Below, in pieces: positions 34,932-44,014 of a DNA stretch of 64,000 bases. Source of the DNA: Bin87 sp034423115 (GTDB lineage: Bacteria; Chloroflexota; Dehalococcoidia; Lucifugimonadales; UBA3495); NCBI GenBank assembly GCA_034423115.1, contig DAOUJD010000068.1, positions 1 to 64,000 on the forward strand, given 5' to 3'. Position 1 is the stretch's first letter; the number at the start of each line of letters is the position of its first letter. The translations under genes and the position numbers were made by a program. The notes below the pieces were generated by a model. That model saw only the letters and a list, made by a program, of their open reading frames with translations. It had not been told where the DNA came from and searched no databases.

Positions 34932-36068
34932 ATGACTAACGATACTCACGCCAACCGCGTCGTTGTCGCCATGAGCGGCGGCGTGGATTCTTCGGTGGCC
35001 GCCCTTTTGCTCCACCGGCAGGGCTACGACGTCATCGGCGTCACCATGAAGCTGTACGACATCGACGAGGCCGACCTGCCGGAGTATTACCGCGGCTGCT
35101 GCACCATCGACGACGTGGAGGACGCCCGCGCCGTTTGCCGTATTCTCGGCGTACCTCATTATGTGCTCAACGTGCAGCGTGAGTTTCGTTCTTTCGTCAT
35201 CGATTACTTCCAGCGCGAGTACGAGAGTGGGCGCACTCCCCATCCTTGCATCGCCTGCAATGACAAAATCAAGTTCAGTTTTCTGGCTCAACGCGCTCGA
35301 ATGCTGAACGCATCCCACGTTGCTACGGGCCATTACGCCCGCATCGAACCCGACGGCTTCCAGGGATGGGCGCTACGTCGCGGCGCCGATGCCGACAAGG
35401 ATCAATCCTACGTGCTCTTCGGCATGCGGCAGGATCAGCTTGCGGCGACGCTGATGCCCGTGGGGCACTACCCCAAGTCGGAAATACGCCAACTCGCCGC
35501 TGATGCCGGCTTTCCCAACGCCGACAAGCCCGACAGCCAGGACATCTGCTTCATACCGACTGGCGACTACCGCGAATTCCTGCGCCAGCGTACTGACGAG
35601 CGTCCCGGCGAAATCGTAGATGACTCCGGCCACGTGCTCGGTCAACACGATGGCATCCAGTATTTCACCGTAGGCCAGCGGCGGGGTCTCGGGCTGTCCG
35701 GCGGGCCGCCCCGTTTCGTAATCCGGCTCGAACCGGACACCCGCCGCGTGGTGGTCGGTTCCGAAGACAACCTGTACCGGGACACCTTGTACGCTGACCC
35801 CGTTTCCTGGGTATCGGGCAGTGCGCCAGTTCCCGGAACGCCGGTAACGGTTAAGATTCGCTACAAGTTCGCCGAAGCGCCGGCAATCGTAACCGCCGTT
35901 GACGGCGGGGCTCTGGTCCGCTTCGACGAACCGCAGCGCGCCATTACTCCCGGTCAGGCCGCAGTGTTCTATCAAGGCGACACTGTGCTGGGCGGTGGTC
36001 CCATCGCCGGATACGAACCGCGGCAGGCCGCACCTCAACACGCCGACGCTCTGCCGGTCAATGCCTGA
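34932..36068 (+). CDS. mnmA: tRNA 2-thiouridine(34) synthase MnmA
   Basis: MnmA thiolates U34 of Glu, Gln and Lys tRNAs using ATP and a persulfide. The 378-aa product has the PP-loop VVAMSGGVDSSVAALLL, the catalytic Cys in PHPCIACNDKIKFSFL, the second Cys in DSQDICFIPTGDY, and the C-terminal barrel with YFTVGQRRGLGLSGGPPRFV. It is full length and overlaps the next gene, rnhB, by 8 bp, so a three-gene operon mnmA-rnhB-yraN is likely. Confidence 0.95.
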   Translation: MTNDTHANRVVVAMSGGVDSSVAALLLHRQGYDVIGVTMKLYDIDEADLPEYYRGCCTIDDVEDARAVCRILGVPHYVLNVQREFRSFVIDYFQREYESGRTPHPCIACNDKIKFSFLAQRARMLNASHVATGHYARIEPDGFQGWALRRGADADKDQSYVLFGMRQDQLAATLMPVGHYPKSEIRQLAADAGFPNADKPDSQDICFIPTGDYREFLRQRTDERPGEIVDDSGHVLGQHDGIQYFTVGQRRGLGLSGGPPRFVIRLEPDTRRVVVGSEDNLYRDTLYADPVSWVSGSAPVPGTPVTVKIRYKFAEAPAIVTAVDGGALVRFDEPQRAITPGQAAVFYQGDTVLGGGPIAGYEPRQAAPQHADALPVNA

Positions 36069-36696
36069 CCTCGCGCTCGAAGCGTCGTTTCGCGCCGGCG
36101 GATTTCATCTCGTTGCGGGTGTGGACGAAGCGGGTCGCGGCCCATTGGCGGGCCCGGTTACCGCCGCCGCTGTCATCCTCCCATCCGATTTGGATCCCAC
36201 GTCGCACTGGTTGAAAGCCATCGATGACAGCAAACGCCTCACCCCGCCACGGCGTGCCTCTGCGGCGGAGCTGATACGCTCCCATGCCGTCGCCTGCGCG
36301 GTCGAGCATGTTGCCTCTGAAGAGATAGACCGCATCGGCATCGGGCAAGCGGTGTTACAGGCGATGCTAGCGGCAGTTTCGTCGTTGGGACCCGCACCCG
36401 ACGCCCTGCTGCTCGACTGGGTCCCGATCCGGCACTGCCCGTTGCCCTATGAAACTGTGGTCAAGGGCGACGCAAAGTCCCTGTCCATCGCTGCCGCCAG
36501 CATACTGGCCAAGGTTTCCCGCGACGAGATTATGGTCCGTGCCGACCAGCGTTATCCGGGTTACGGGTTCGCCCGCCACAAGGGCTACGCCACCGCCCAA
36601 CATATGCGTTGCCTGTCCGAAATGGGGCCTACCCCCATTCACCGCCGTTCGTTCAGCCCCTTGCGACAGGCCTCTTTGATCGCCGATGTCGGCTGA
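36061..36696 (+). CDS. rnhB: Ribonuclease HII
   Basis: RNase HII removes ribonucleotides from DNA-RNA hybrids. The 211-aa product has VAGVDEAGRGPLAGPV (catalytic Asp and Glu), DALLLDW (third Asp) and KSLSIAAASILAKVSRD with the fourth. I chose ATG 36061, which overlaps mnmA by 8 bp, because MPDLALEASF leads directly into the domain. It overlaps yraN by 11 bp. Confidence 0.94.
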   Translation: MPDLALEASFRAGGFHLVAGVDEAGRGPLAGPVTAAAVILPSDLDPTSHWLKAIDDSKRLTPPRRASAAELIRSHAVACAVEHVASEEIDRIGIGQAVLQAMLAAVSSLGPAPDALLLDWVPIRHCPLPYETVVKGDAKSLSIAAASILAKVSRDEIMVRADQRYPGYGFARHKGYATAQHMRCLSEMGPTPIHRRSFSPLRQASLIADVG

Positions 36697-37081
36697 GTCG
36701 TCACCACGCGGCTTTGCGCCGTCGGAAATCGGGAAATTCGGCGAGCGTTTGGCGCATGCTCACCTGGAGGCCAAAGGCTACCGCATCATCGCCAGCAATT
36801 ACCGTTGTAGATGGGGTGAGGTAGACCTGGTGGCGATGGATGGCGCGACATTGGTATTCGTCGAGGTTCGCACCCGACGCGGCGACGCCCTCGTCACTCC
36901 AGAGGAGTCCGTTACGTCTGAAAAGACCCAGCGTCTCGCGCTAACGGCACAGGACTTCATGGAGCATCAGGCGTGGGCTTCCGACGATATCCACTGGCGG
37001 ATTGATCTTGTCGCGATACGATTGGGCGCAGGCGGGCAGGTTTTGGAAGTCCGGCACCTGGAAAACGTCGTGGAGGAATAA
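36686..37081 (+). CDS. yraN: YraN family (UPF0102) nuclease-fold protein
   Basis: The 131-aa product is a YraN/UPF0102 protein with a PD-(D/E)XK-like fold: GKFGERLAHAHLEAKGYRIIASNYRCRWGEVDLVA and LVFVEVRTRRG hold the Glu, Asp, Glu and Arg residues of the family. YraN is commonly encoded next to rnhB, as here; its cellular role is unknown. The gene overlaps rnhB by 11 bp and ends the operon. Confidence 0.92.
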   Translation: MSAESSPRGFAPSEIGKFGERLAHAHLEAKGYRIIASNYRCRWGEVDLVAMDGATLVFVEVRTRRGDALVTPEESVTSEKTQRLALTAQDFMEHQAWASDDIHWRIDLVAIRLGAGGQVLEVRHLENVVEE

Positions 37082-37188
37082 GCGCAGCTCTGCGGCGGTT
37101 GACTGTACCCAAACCGGATACTAGACTAATTGCCGCAATTTAATGGAGGCAGCCACGCCGTTCCAAACCCATCTCCGGCAATGAAATA

Positions 37189-37719
37189 ATGCCCATCGAC
37201 CTCGCCGCACACATCCGCAACGTGCCCGACTTCCCCATCCACGGGGTGCAATTCAAGGATATTACGTCCCTGCTGTTGTCCCCCGAAGCCTTTGGCGCAG
37301 CTATCGACCGCATGGTGGAGCAGGCCGGCCAACGCAATGTCGATTGCCTGGCAGCTATCGATTCCAGGGGTTTTCTGTTCGCCGCGCCGATGGCCGACCG
37401 TATGGGTCTGCCGCTGGTGCTGGTGCGCAAGGCGGGCAAGCTGCCCGGCGAAACTATCAACTACGAATACACCCTGGAGTACGGCACCAACACCCTGGAG
37501 ATCCACTCCGACGACATTGTTGACGGCAACCGCGTGCTGATAATCGACGATCTGCTGGCGACCGGAGGCAGCATCCAGGCCGCGGCCAACTTGGTCAAGA
37601 ATGCCGGAGGGATCCCGGCCGGCGTCGGCGTGGTGATCGAGCTCATCGGCCTCCACGGCCGCGAGAACCTGTCCGACTATGACCTCTTTTCGCTCGTAAC
37701 ATTTGAAGTGGACGAATAA
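37189..37719 (+). CDS. apt: Adenine phosphoribosyltransferase
   Basis: Apt salvages adenine to AMP using PRPP. The 176-aa product has IRNVPDFPIHGVQFKDITSLL near the start, DSRGFLFAAPMA, VLVRKAGKLPGETI and the PRPP-binding RVLIIDDLLATGGSIQAA. Length is typical. There is no strong ribosome binding site at the ATG. It stands 107 bp after yraN and 59 bp before the metallo-beta-lactamase-fold gene. Confidence 0.94.
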   Translation: MPIDLAAHIRNVPDFPIHGVQFKDITSLLLSPEAFGAAIDRMVEQAGQRNVDCLAAIDSRGFLFAAPMADRMGLPLVLVRKAGKLPGETINYEYTLEYGTNTLEIHSDDIVDGNRVLIIDDLLATGGSIQAAANLVKNAGGIPAGVGVVIELIGLHGRENLSDYDLFSLVTFEVDE

Positions 37720-37778
37720 CCGGCGCCGGCACAGCCGACGCCCATTACCATCGCAAAGCTCGCAGGAGGAAATCCGGA

Positions 37779-38651
37779 ATGGCAGAAAAAGCAACTATCG
37801 GCAACGTTGAAGTTACCGCCGTAATCGACATGGTCCCGCCGCCGCGCGAACCGTCGGCAATGTTCCCCGACGTCCCAGCCGACGCTTGGGCTAATTACCA
37901 GGACACGCTGGAGGACGGCCAGCTACAGCTTTACTACGGCGTCTTCCTTCTCAAGTCATCGGAACACGTCATCCTGGTGGACACCGGCATGGGCCCTGGC
38001 CCGCACCCCGATCGGGGCAACCGCACCGGCAACTTGTACGAAGAACTGCGGCCTCACCTCGAGTCCAACGTCGGCGTCAACAACACCAACGTGGGCCCCA
38101 GCGACTCAGTCAACTACATCATTCACACTCATCTGCATGGCGACCACGTGGGCTGGAACCTGCGCTACTCCGGCGGCATGCCGGCGCCCAATTTCCGCCG
38201 CGCCCGCTACGTCATGTCCCGCCCCGACTACGACTACTTCACGTCTGATGAAGGCCGCCAGATGTACCCGTACATCGACCGGCAGGTGATGCCCCTGCGC
38301 CGCCTGCGCCTGCAGCAGATCCTGGAGGAGCCGGAACACGTCATCAGCGATGAAATTTCCATCGCGCCGGCCCCGGGCCATACTCCGGGCCATCAGGTGG
38401 TGCTGATCAACTCCAACGGACAGCGCGGCATCGTGATGGGCGACGTCCTGCACACCATCGCCCAGGTCTCCGAGCCCGACTGGTGCGCCGGCGTGGACAC
38501 GGACAAGTCCCAATCCGCCGCTTCACGGGCCAAGTGGCTCGACGCCGCCGAAGAAGGCGACTGGACCATCTGCGCCGGACACTTCCCGCCCGGCCAGCAG
38601 ATCGGCAAGATCGCTCGCGTGGACGGCAAGCGGGTCTGGCAGGCGCTGTAA
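37779..38651 (+). CDS. Metallo-beta-lactamase-fold hydrolase
   Basis: The 290-aa product has the MBL zinc motif HTHLHGDHVGW (about residues 111-121), an upstream VDTGMGPGPH, the third-ligand region APGHTPGHQVV and a downstream GDVLHT supplying Asp. It resembles lactonase-like (quorum-quenching type) or esterase-like MBL proteins; substrate unknown. AGGAGG precedes the start. It has no export signal. Confidence 0.88.
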   Translation: MAEKATIGNVEVTAVIDMVPPPREPSAMFPDVPADAWANYQDTLEDGQLQLYYGVFLLKSSEHVILVDTGMGPGPHPDRGNRTGNLYEELRPHLESNVGVNNTNVGPSDSVNYIIHTHLHGDHVGWNLRYSGGMPAPNFRRARYVMSRPDYDYFTSDEGRQMYPYIDRQVMPLRRLRLQQILEEPEHVISDEISIAPAPGHTPGHQVVLINSNGQRGIVMGDVLHTIAQVSEPDWCAGVDTDKSQSAASRAKWLDAAEEGDWTICAGHFPPGQQIGKIARVDGKRVWQAL

Positions 38652-38676
38652 GGCGAACGACCCAGTACCAATCACG

Positions 38677-38705
38677 GCAGGGGCGGGTTTCAAACCCGCC
38701 CCTGC
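38677..38705. repeat. GGGGCGGG palindrome
   Basis: Nearly perfect palindrome GCAGGGGCGGGTTT / AAACCCGCCCCTGC, 26 bp after the MBL-fold gene and 22 bp before the next start. It may work as a terminator or attenuator, but the same type of palindrome recurs elsewhere and may be simply a dispersed repeat. Confidence 0.65.
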
Positions 38706-38726
38706 GTTGAAACGACCGGTGGCGAC

Positions 38727-39449
38727 ATGACCCAACTTCGCAACTTGTTGGAACGCATCGAGCAGGGCAGTGGCCCATCCCTGGGCTTTGGGGCAGCTCA
38801 GTCGGCGCGCCTCCCAGCCATGGCGCTGATCGCCCGATGTTCAGGAGACTTGGACGCTGCGCTGGCCGCCGCATCAGGATTCGCCGACGCGGTGGTCATA
38901 GCCGCGCCTGGAGGTTCCCCGGATGCTATCCCTGAGATGGGTGACCGCATTTGGGGCGCCGGCGGTGTGCCCCTCACTCCCGAAAACGTCGCCCTTTGGC
39001 AGTCCGCCGGCGCCGATTTCATGGTGTCCCCGCCCTCGGGCGCGGTCGTCGATGCCATCGATGTCGCTCAGCCCGGAATGACGCACGGCTTGCACATTCC
39101 GGACGAACCCGACGACGCTACCTGGCGCACCTTGGCCGCCGCGCCAGTCGATGTTCTTGTCGTGGACAAATCGGCCATGAGTGGTCCATGGACTTTCGCG
39201 GATCTGGGTCAGGTATCCGACGCCATCGCCCGCACGGACAAGTTCCAGTTCGTGCGCATCGGCCTGCGTCCCACCGTCAATGAGCTCGTGGCCCTCAAGC
39301 AGGCCGGCGCCGTCGCCATCGTGGCCGAAGCCAACGAACACGGCGCCGATGGGCTGGCCTGCCTCAAAGCCGACCTCATGGCCCTGCCGCGCGTGCAGCC
39401 CAGAGGCCGCAGGCGAGCGCAGCCTGCTATGGAAAACCAGACCGCGTGA
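38727..39449 (+). CDS. Hypothetical protein, barrel-like
   Basis: The 240-aa product matches no family I can name. Alternating hydrophobic strands and helices (ADAVVIAA, ALWQSAGADFMVSPPSG, PVDVLVVDKSAM, FVRIGLRPTVNELVALKQAGAVAIVAEA) suggest a TIM-barrel-like fold, with no visible catalytic motif. The end is Arg-rich. It overlaps the start of the site-2 protease gene by four bases (GTGA), so the two are translationally coupled, which hints at a shared function. Confidence 0.7.
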   Translation: MTQLRNLLERIEQGSGPSLGFGAAQSARLPAMALIARCSGDLDAALAAASGFADAVVIAAPGGSPDAIPEMGDRIWGAGGVPLTPENVALWQSAGADFMVSPPSGAVVDAIDVAQPGMTHGLHIPDEPDDATWRTLAAAPVDVLVVDKSAMSGPWTFADLGQVSDAIARTDKFQFVRIGLRPTVNELVALKQAGAVAIVAEANEHGADGLACLKADLMALPRVQPRGRRRAQPAMENQTA

Positions 39450-40144
39450 TCCTGCAGAGTCTAGACCTGCTCCGACAGGACCCGGTCTCTTTCATCCTAG
39501 TCATCGGGATCGGGCTGGCCGGCCTGATCGTAGGTTTCACCGTTCACGAGTTCAGTCACGCCCTGACCGCCCATATGCAAGGTGACGACACGGCGCGCCG
39601 GATGGGTCGCTTGACCTTCAACCCGGTCAAGCATATCGACCTGCTGGGGTTCCTGTTGCTGTTGGTGGTGGGGTTCGGTTGGGCGAAACCGGTGCACGTT
39701 GATCCTTACAATTTGCGGGGCGGAAGGCTCGGAATGTCATTCGTGGCCTTCGCTGGCCCTCTTTCTAACTTCGTCGTAGCCTTTATCCTTGGGCTCGTAT
39801 TCAGGTTCGACCTGCTTCCCGTTGTTCTTCACACTCGCGGTATCTCGAGCCCCGAGGAAATTCTAGGGTTCGCCGCTTTCCTCGCTATCTTCTTCAACCT
39901 CATCCTGGGCATATTCAACCTGATACCCCTGCCGCCTTTGGACGGCAGCAAAGTCCTGGGCGGACTCTTGCCCCGCGCCCTCTACGAACCTTACCTCCGC
40001 TTCGAGCAGTACGGCTGGATTCCGTTGATCGCGCTGATCGGAGTCAATCTCATCCTCAGTTACGCATTCGACATCAACTTCCTGGGACGGATATTGCTCC
40101 CGCCGGCCCTGTTCATGTTCCAGTTGGCTACCGGCGTTAGCTGA
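39446..40144 (+). CDS. Site-2 protease (M50) family membrane peptidase
   Basis: The 232-aa product is an integral-membrane zinc metalloprotease of the M50 family. HEFSH (HExxH) lies in the first helix (GLIVGFTVHEFSHALTAHMQGD), and NLIPLPPLDGSKVLGG gives the second motif with the Asp ligand. There is no PDZ domain, as in the short rhomboid-like S2P subgroup. The start is GTG overlapping the preceding stop. Substrates are unknown; relatives cut membrane-bound regulators. Confidence 0.92.
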   Translation: MILQSLDLLRQDPVSFILVIGIGLAGLIVGFTVHEFSHALTAHMQGDDTARRMGRLTFNPVKHIDLLGFLLLLVVGFGWAKPVHVDPYNLRGGRLGMSFVAFAGPLSNFVVAFILGLVFRFDLLPVVLHTRGISSPEEILGFAAFLAIFFNLILGIFNLIPLPPLDGSKVLGGLLPRALYEPYLRFEQYGWIPLIALIGVNLILSYAFDINFLGRILLPPALFMFQLATGVS

Positions 40145-40169
40145 ATACGCTGGCCATTCGGAGAAGCAA

Positions 40170-40197
40170 AGAGGGGCGACCCATCGGCGCCCCTCTT
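40170..40197. terminator. Two-way terminator between convergent genes
   Basis: AGAGGGGCG-N9-CGCCCCTCT lies between the site-2 protease gene (plus) and the PPOX-family gene (minus), flanked by A-rich DNA on its left and TT on its right. Confidence 0.7.
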
Positions 40198-40220
40198 CAT
40201 GCTGCGCGTTAGGCGCTACT

Positions 40221-40811
40221 TTACGGTCGCAGCGGAATTGGCCGGTTCTCCTGGTTCTCCGTGATCTGGTCGGTGTCCCACAGCTTGGCGAAGTTGTAGG
40301 CCCGAGGACAATGGCCGTATGACTCCTCGACGTTGATGATGATGCCCTGCAGGTGCTTGGCGTTATCGTCGGTCCAGTAGAGAGACAACTCCACCTTCTG
40401 CTGGTCCAGTTCCTCCTTGTCCACGATGGTAACGGTGCCGTTTACCCTCACCGTGTCGTTTACGCCGGGAATCATGAAGAGCAGCCCGACGTGAGGATTG
40501 GAGTCCATATTCTGGTAGGACTGGAACAGGCGGTTGCCGGCCACGTCGGGCAGCAAGAGCCTCGTGTTGTCGATGACCTTCACGAATCCGGGTTTCCCGC
40601 CCTTGGGCGACGCGTCGCAGTTGCCGTCCGGGTCGGCGGATGCCATCACCACGAAGGGCGACGCCTCGATGAACTTCTGCACGAACTCCGACATCTCGCC
40701 CTTTACCTTCACCTTTGCCCTTGCACTCATTTCGCCGAACTGGTCATTGAAACGGCTCCGGTCCTGTTCAATCGTGCAAAGGTCGTCAACTGCTGGGGCT
40801 GTGGTAGTCAT
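40221..40811 (-). CDS. Pyridoxamine 5'-phosphate oxidase-like flavoprotein
   Basis: The 196-aa product belongs to the PPOX-like split-barrel FMN family of the MSMEG_1061 type: FIEASPFVVMASADPDGNCDASPKGGKPGFVKV, LLLPDVAGNRLFQSYQNM and GLLFMIPGVNDTVRVNGTVTIV are typical. Members bind FMN or F420 and reduce diverse substrates. It is unlikely to be the vitamin B6 enzyme itself. It is transcribed alone, convergent with the protease gene. Confidence 0.85.
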   Translation of the reverse strand: MTTTAPAVDDLCTIEQDRSRFNDQFGEMSARAKVKVKGEMSEFVQKFIEASPFVVMASADPDGNCDASPKGGKPGFVKVIDNTRLLLPDVAGNRLFQSYQNMDSNPHVGLLFMIPGVNDTVRVNGTVTIVDKEELDQQKVELSLYWTDDNAKHLQGIIINVEESYGHCPRAYNFAKLWDTDQITENQENRPIPLRP

Positions 40812-40958
40812 CTTTCATACCCTCCAGGCATTACAAGTTCCGTGTGATGCCGCACAGAATAACCCAACTGCGTCGCGCGCGCCACCACCTAAAAGTCCCA
40901 CAAAAAGCAGCGACGCATCGAAAATTTATCGCCTACCGCTTTGCCGTCCACCAATCGA

Positions 40959-40987
40959 AAAATCCCCCTCCCGTCAGGGATAGGGAC
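40959..40987 (-). terminator. Terminator after the peptide-transporter operon
   Basis: On the minus strand CCCTATCCC-TGAC-GGGAGGGGG is followed by ATTTTTC, about 65 bp beyond the OppF stop. It ends the five-gene operon. Confidence 0.65.
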
Positions 40988-41051
40988 ATGTCCAACTCAA
41001 TTCAAGATATAACGGCGCATTCCAGTTGCCGGTTGGCGGCATCCGTCATGG

Positions 41052-42065
41052 TCATTCGTAAAGATGGCATGCCGTGGCGTGTCCGGGTTGGTATTCGCGC
41101 ATCACCGGGATGTCGGTGGCGCAGCGTTCCATGACAAACGGACACCGGGGATGGAACGCGCAGCCGCCCGGCGGATTCAGCGGCGATGGCACCTCTCCCG
41201 TCAGCACGATCTCCTCACGCTGCTGCCTGGGGTGAGCGGGCAGGGAGGCCGATATCAACGCTTTGGTGTACGGGTGCTGAGGGTCGGTGAACAGCTCAAT
41301 GGGCGGAGCTTCCTCTACGATCTTGCCCAGGTACATCACGCCGACCGTGTGGCTCATGTAACGCACGGTTGCCAGGTTGTGCGCAATCAACAGGTAGCTG
41401 AGCTCGTAGCTGGATTGCAGCTCTTTCAACAGGTTCAAGATCTGGGCGCGGATGGACACGTCCAACGCGGAAACGGGCTCGTCGAGCACGATCAGTTTGG
41501 GTCTTGTGGAAAGCGCTCGCGCAATGGCGATACGTTGGCGTTGGCCGCCGCTGAATTCGTGCGGGTATCGCTCCGCGTGGAACGAATGGAGTCCCACCAC
41601 CTGCAGCAGCTCCTGGACCTGGGATCGGACTTCGGACCGGCTGATGCGCTGGTGTGTGATCAACGGTTCCGAAATGATCTGGTCGACCCGCATCCGTGGG
41701 TTCAACGAACTCCACGGGTCCTGGAATACCGCCTGTACCGACGCCCGGAAGTTTCGGCGTTCCGACCCAGTGAACTGGTTCATCGGACGGTCGTCGAAAT
41801 AGATGCTACCGTCAGTAGGGCGGTCGGCCATGAGCAACATGCGGCTCGTGGTGGTTTTGCCGCAGCCCGATTCACCCACCAGGCTGTAGGTTTGGCCCGG
41901 CATGATGTTGATGGAGATTCCGTCCACCGCCTTGACGGTACCGGTCCGCTTGCGCAGCAGATTTCCCCGGTACACGGGAAAATGGCGCCGGATTCCTTCC
42001 AGGCGCACCAGCGGGGCGCCGCCGTTGACTGCCGCCCCTGCGGTTGGTGAAGCGACTGCGGCCAT
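41052..42065 (-). CDS. Peptide ABC transporter ATPase, OppF type
   Basis: The 337-aa product is the second ATPase of the importer: Walker A GESGCGKTTT, signature FSGGQRQRIAIARALS, Walker B LIVLDEPVSALD, and the C-terminal oligopeptide domain with Cys-containing CAFHPRCPFVMERC. I place the start at ATG 42065, with GGAGG in the end of the OppD gene, one base after its stop; the longer open frame upstream is Arg-rich antisense-like sequence. It is the last gene of the operon. Confidence 0.93.
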   Translation of the reverse strand: MAAVASPTAGAAVNGGAPLVRLEGIRRHFPVYRGNLLRKRTGTVKAVDGISINIMPGQTYSLVGESGCGKTTTSRMLLMADRPTDGSIYFDDRPMNQFTGSERRNFRASVQAVFQDPWSSLNPRMRVDQIISEPLITHQRISRSEVRSQVQELLQVVGLHSFHAERYPHEFSGGQRQRIAIARALSTRPKLIVLDEPVSALDVSIRAQILNLLKELQSSYELSYLLIAHNLATVRYMSHTVGVMYLGKIVEEAPPIELFTDPQHPYTKALISASLPAHPRQQREEIVLTGEVPSPLNPPGGCAFHPRCPFVMERCATDIPVMREYQPGHATACHLYE

Positions 42066-42066
42066 G

Positions 42067-43032
42067 TTACTCAGACCTCCAGCAGCTCGACGTGTGGCGT
42101 GGCGCAACCGTAAACTCGTCGGGATATATGCGGCATTTGTCCCAGGCGTGGGGACACCGCGGCGCGAATGAACATCCCGATGGCAATGCGTCCAACGAGG
42201 GGGGTTGGCCCTCGATAGATGGCAGCGTGTCCACGTCCGTATCAAGGTCCGGCACCGACTGGAGCAACGCCTCGGTGTATGGATGGGCCGGATGGTCGAA
42301 CATGTCCTCGACGTCGGACTGCTCCACGATCCGCCCGGCGTACATAACCGCCACCCGGTCGCACATGCGCGCCACGATCCCAAAGTCGTGGGTGATGAAA
42401 ATGATGGCCGCGCCGGTCTGGTCCTGGATGTCTTTCAGCAACCTCAGGTACTGCAGTTGAATGGTGGCGTCCAGGGATGTGGTGGGCTCATCTGCGATCA
42501 ACAGGTTGGGCGCCCTTGATATTGAAATCGCTCCCACCACACGTTGACGCATGCCGCCGCTCATCTGGTGGGGGAAGTTGGTGAGCCGGTCTTCCGGAGC
42601 GGGGATTCTCACGTTGGCCAGCAGTTCAGCCGCTCGCTGCCACAGAGATCGCCTCGGCTCGTTGTATTCCAACCGCAGGGTCTCCACCAGTTGGTCACCT
42701 ACCGTGAAGACTGGGTTGAGGGACGTCAATGGGTCTTGCATGACCATGCAGATGCCGGACCCGCGGATCTCGCGCATCTCGGCCCTGCTCTTTTCCAGCA
42801 GGTTCTCACCAAGGTAATTGATTGATCCGCCCACAATCCGGCCCGGGTGTGGAACCATGCCCAGGATGGACCAGGCGGTCATGCTTTTTCCGGAACCCGA
42901 TTCCCCGACGATCCCTAGCGTTTCGCCCCGATGCAAATCGAAACTGATCCCGTCTACTGCCTTAACCACGCCGGTGCGGGTGAAAAAATGGGTTTGCAGA
43001 TCTTCGACCTGCAGGATTGCATCGTCAGTCAT
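42067..43032 (-). CDS. Peptide ABC transporter ATPase, OppD type
   Basis: The 321-aa product is the first ATPase: Walker A GESGSGKSMT, signature MSGGMRQRV, Walker B LLIADEPTTSLD, switch His in IFITHDFG, and the C-terminal GCSFAPRCPHAWDKC block of oligopeptide importers. It lies one base before the OppF gene and 80 bp after the DppC-type permease gene. With no ATPase in the cassettes at 24-32 kb, it may also energise those. Confidence 0.93.
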   Translation of the reverse strand: MTDDAILQVEDLQTHFFTRTGVVKAVDGISFDLHRGETLGIVGESGSGKSMTAWSILGMVPHPGRIVGGSINYLGENLLEKSRAEMREIRGSGICMVMQDPLTSLNPVFTVGDQLVETLRLEYNEPRRSLWQRAAELLANVRIPAPEDRLTNFPHQMSGGMRQRVVGAISISRAPNLLIADEPTTSLDATIQLQYLRLLKDIQDQTGAAIIFITHDFGIVARMCDRVAVMYAGRIVEQSDVEDMFDHPAHPYTEALLQSVPDLDTDVDTLPSIEGQPPSLDALPSGCSFAPRCPHAWDKCRIYPDEFTVAPRHTSSCWRSE

Positions 43033-43112
43033 TTAGCCCCTGATGCGCGGCATCATCGTGGGTCTGTGGTAAGCTTACTGCTCCGCGGTTTATGGCCTAC
43101 AGCAAAACCTGA

Positions 43113-43994
43113 TTATCCCGCCCTTCGCAACTTGGGGTCCAGGTAGTCGCGAAGCCAGTCCCCGAAGAAGTTGAACGCCAGCACGACCACCGTGATCGCT
43201 ATACCGGGGAGCAATGACAGCCACCAAACATCCAGGATGACCTCCTGGCCTTCGGCCACCATTATGCCCCAGGCCGGCGCACCGGGAGACAGGCCCAGTC
43301 CAAGGAAACTCAGCGCGGCTTCAAGCAGGATTATCTGCCCCACCATCAGGCTGGTTATCACCATCAGCGTGTTGGCGACGTTGGGGAAGATGTGGCGCCA
43401 GAGAATGACCGGCGCTCGTACTCCGGTGATTCTCGCCAGGGTTACGAAGTCATAACCCTTAACGGTCAGCACGTCGCCGCGAATCATGCGGGCAAAGCGC
43501 GCCCAAACGGTAAGCAGTACCGCCAGGATGATGGCCGGCGGTCCAGGGTTCATAATCACCACCACGACCAACGCCAGTAGGATGGTCGGAAACCCCAACG
43601 CGGCGTCAGTGACGCGCATCAGGACCGCATCGGTCCAACCGCCCCAATACCCGGAAACCAGGCCGATCACCGTCCCGATGATGGCCCCGAGCGCCAACGC
43701 GATTACGCTGATCTGCACAGTTGTGCGCGCCCCGTATATGAGCCGGCTCAGCATGTCACGACCGAGCACGTCGGTGCCCAGCGGATGTGCGCTGGACTCG
43801 AAAGGCGCCAGTTTGCTGTTGACTACGTTCAAACTGGTGGGATCATGGGGAGCCAGCCAGTGGGCAAAAGCCGCGCATATGATAAGCACCAAAAGGACCG
43901 CGATGGGAATCCACGGCAGTCGCTTCTCGGCGAGGCGTTGTCGCCAACTCTGCGCCGGTTGAGTGGTTTCCAGTACCAGATCTGTCGTCGCCAT
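43113..43994 (-). CDS. Peptide ABC transporter permease, DppC type (operon 3)
   Basis: The 293-aa product has GTDVLGRDMLSRLIYGARTTVQIS, VKGYDFVTLARITGVRAPVILWRHIFPN (EAA loop) and GDWLRDYLDPKLRRAG at the end. It is a DppC-type permease clearly more distant from the two tandem-cassette permeases than they are from each other. It begins 20 bp after the DppB-type gene stop. Confidence 0.92.
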   Translation of the reverse strand: MATTDLVLETTQPAQSWRQRLAEKRLPWIPIAVLLVLIICAAFAHWLAPHDPTSLNVVNSKLAPFESSAHPLGTDVLGRDMLSRLIYGARTTVQISVIALALGAIIGTVIGLVSGYWGGWTDAVLMRVTDAALGFPTILLALVVVVIMNPGPPAIILAVLLTVWARFARMIRGDVLTVKGYDFVTLARITGVRAPVILWRHIFPNVANTLMVITSLMVGQIILLEAALSFLGLGLSPGAPAWGIMVAEGQEVILDVWWLSLLPGIAITVVVLAFNFFGDWLRDYLDPKLRRAG

Positions 43995-44014
43995 AGTTGC
44001 GGTACCCCGCAGCG

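Noticed and set aside
41052..42383. Longer start for the OppF-type ATPase (extra 106 residues)
   Set aside because: The extra sequence is the Arg/Thr-rich antisense-like frame inside the OppD gene; GGAGG-ATG at 42065 gives a normal-length protein.
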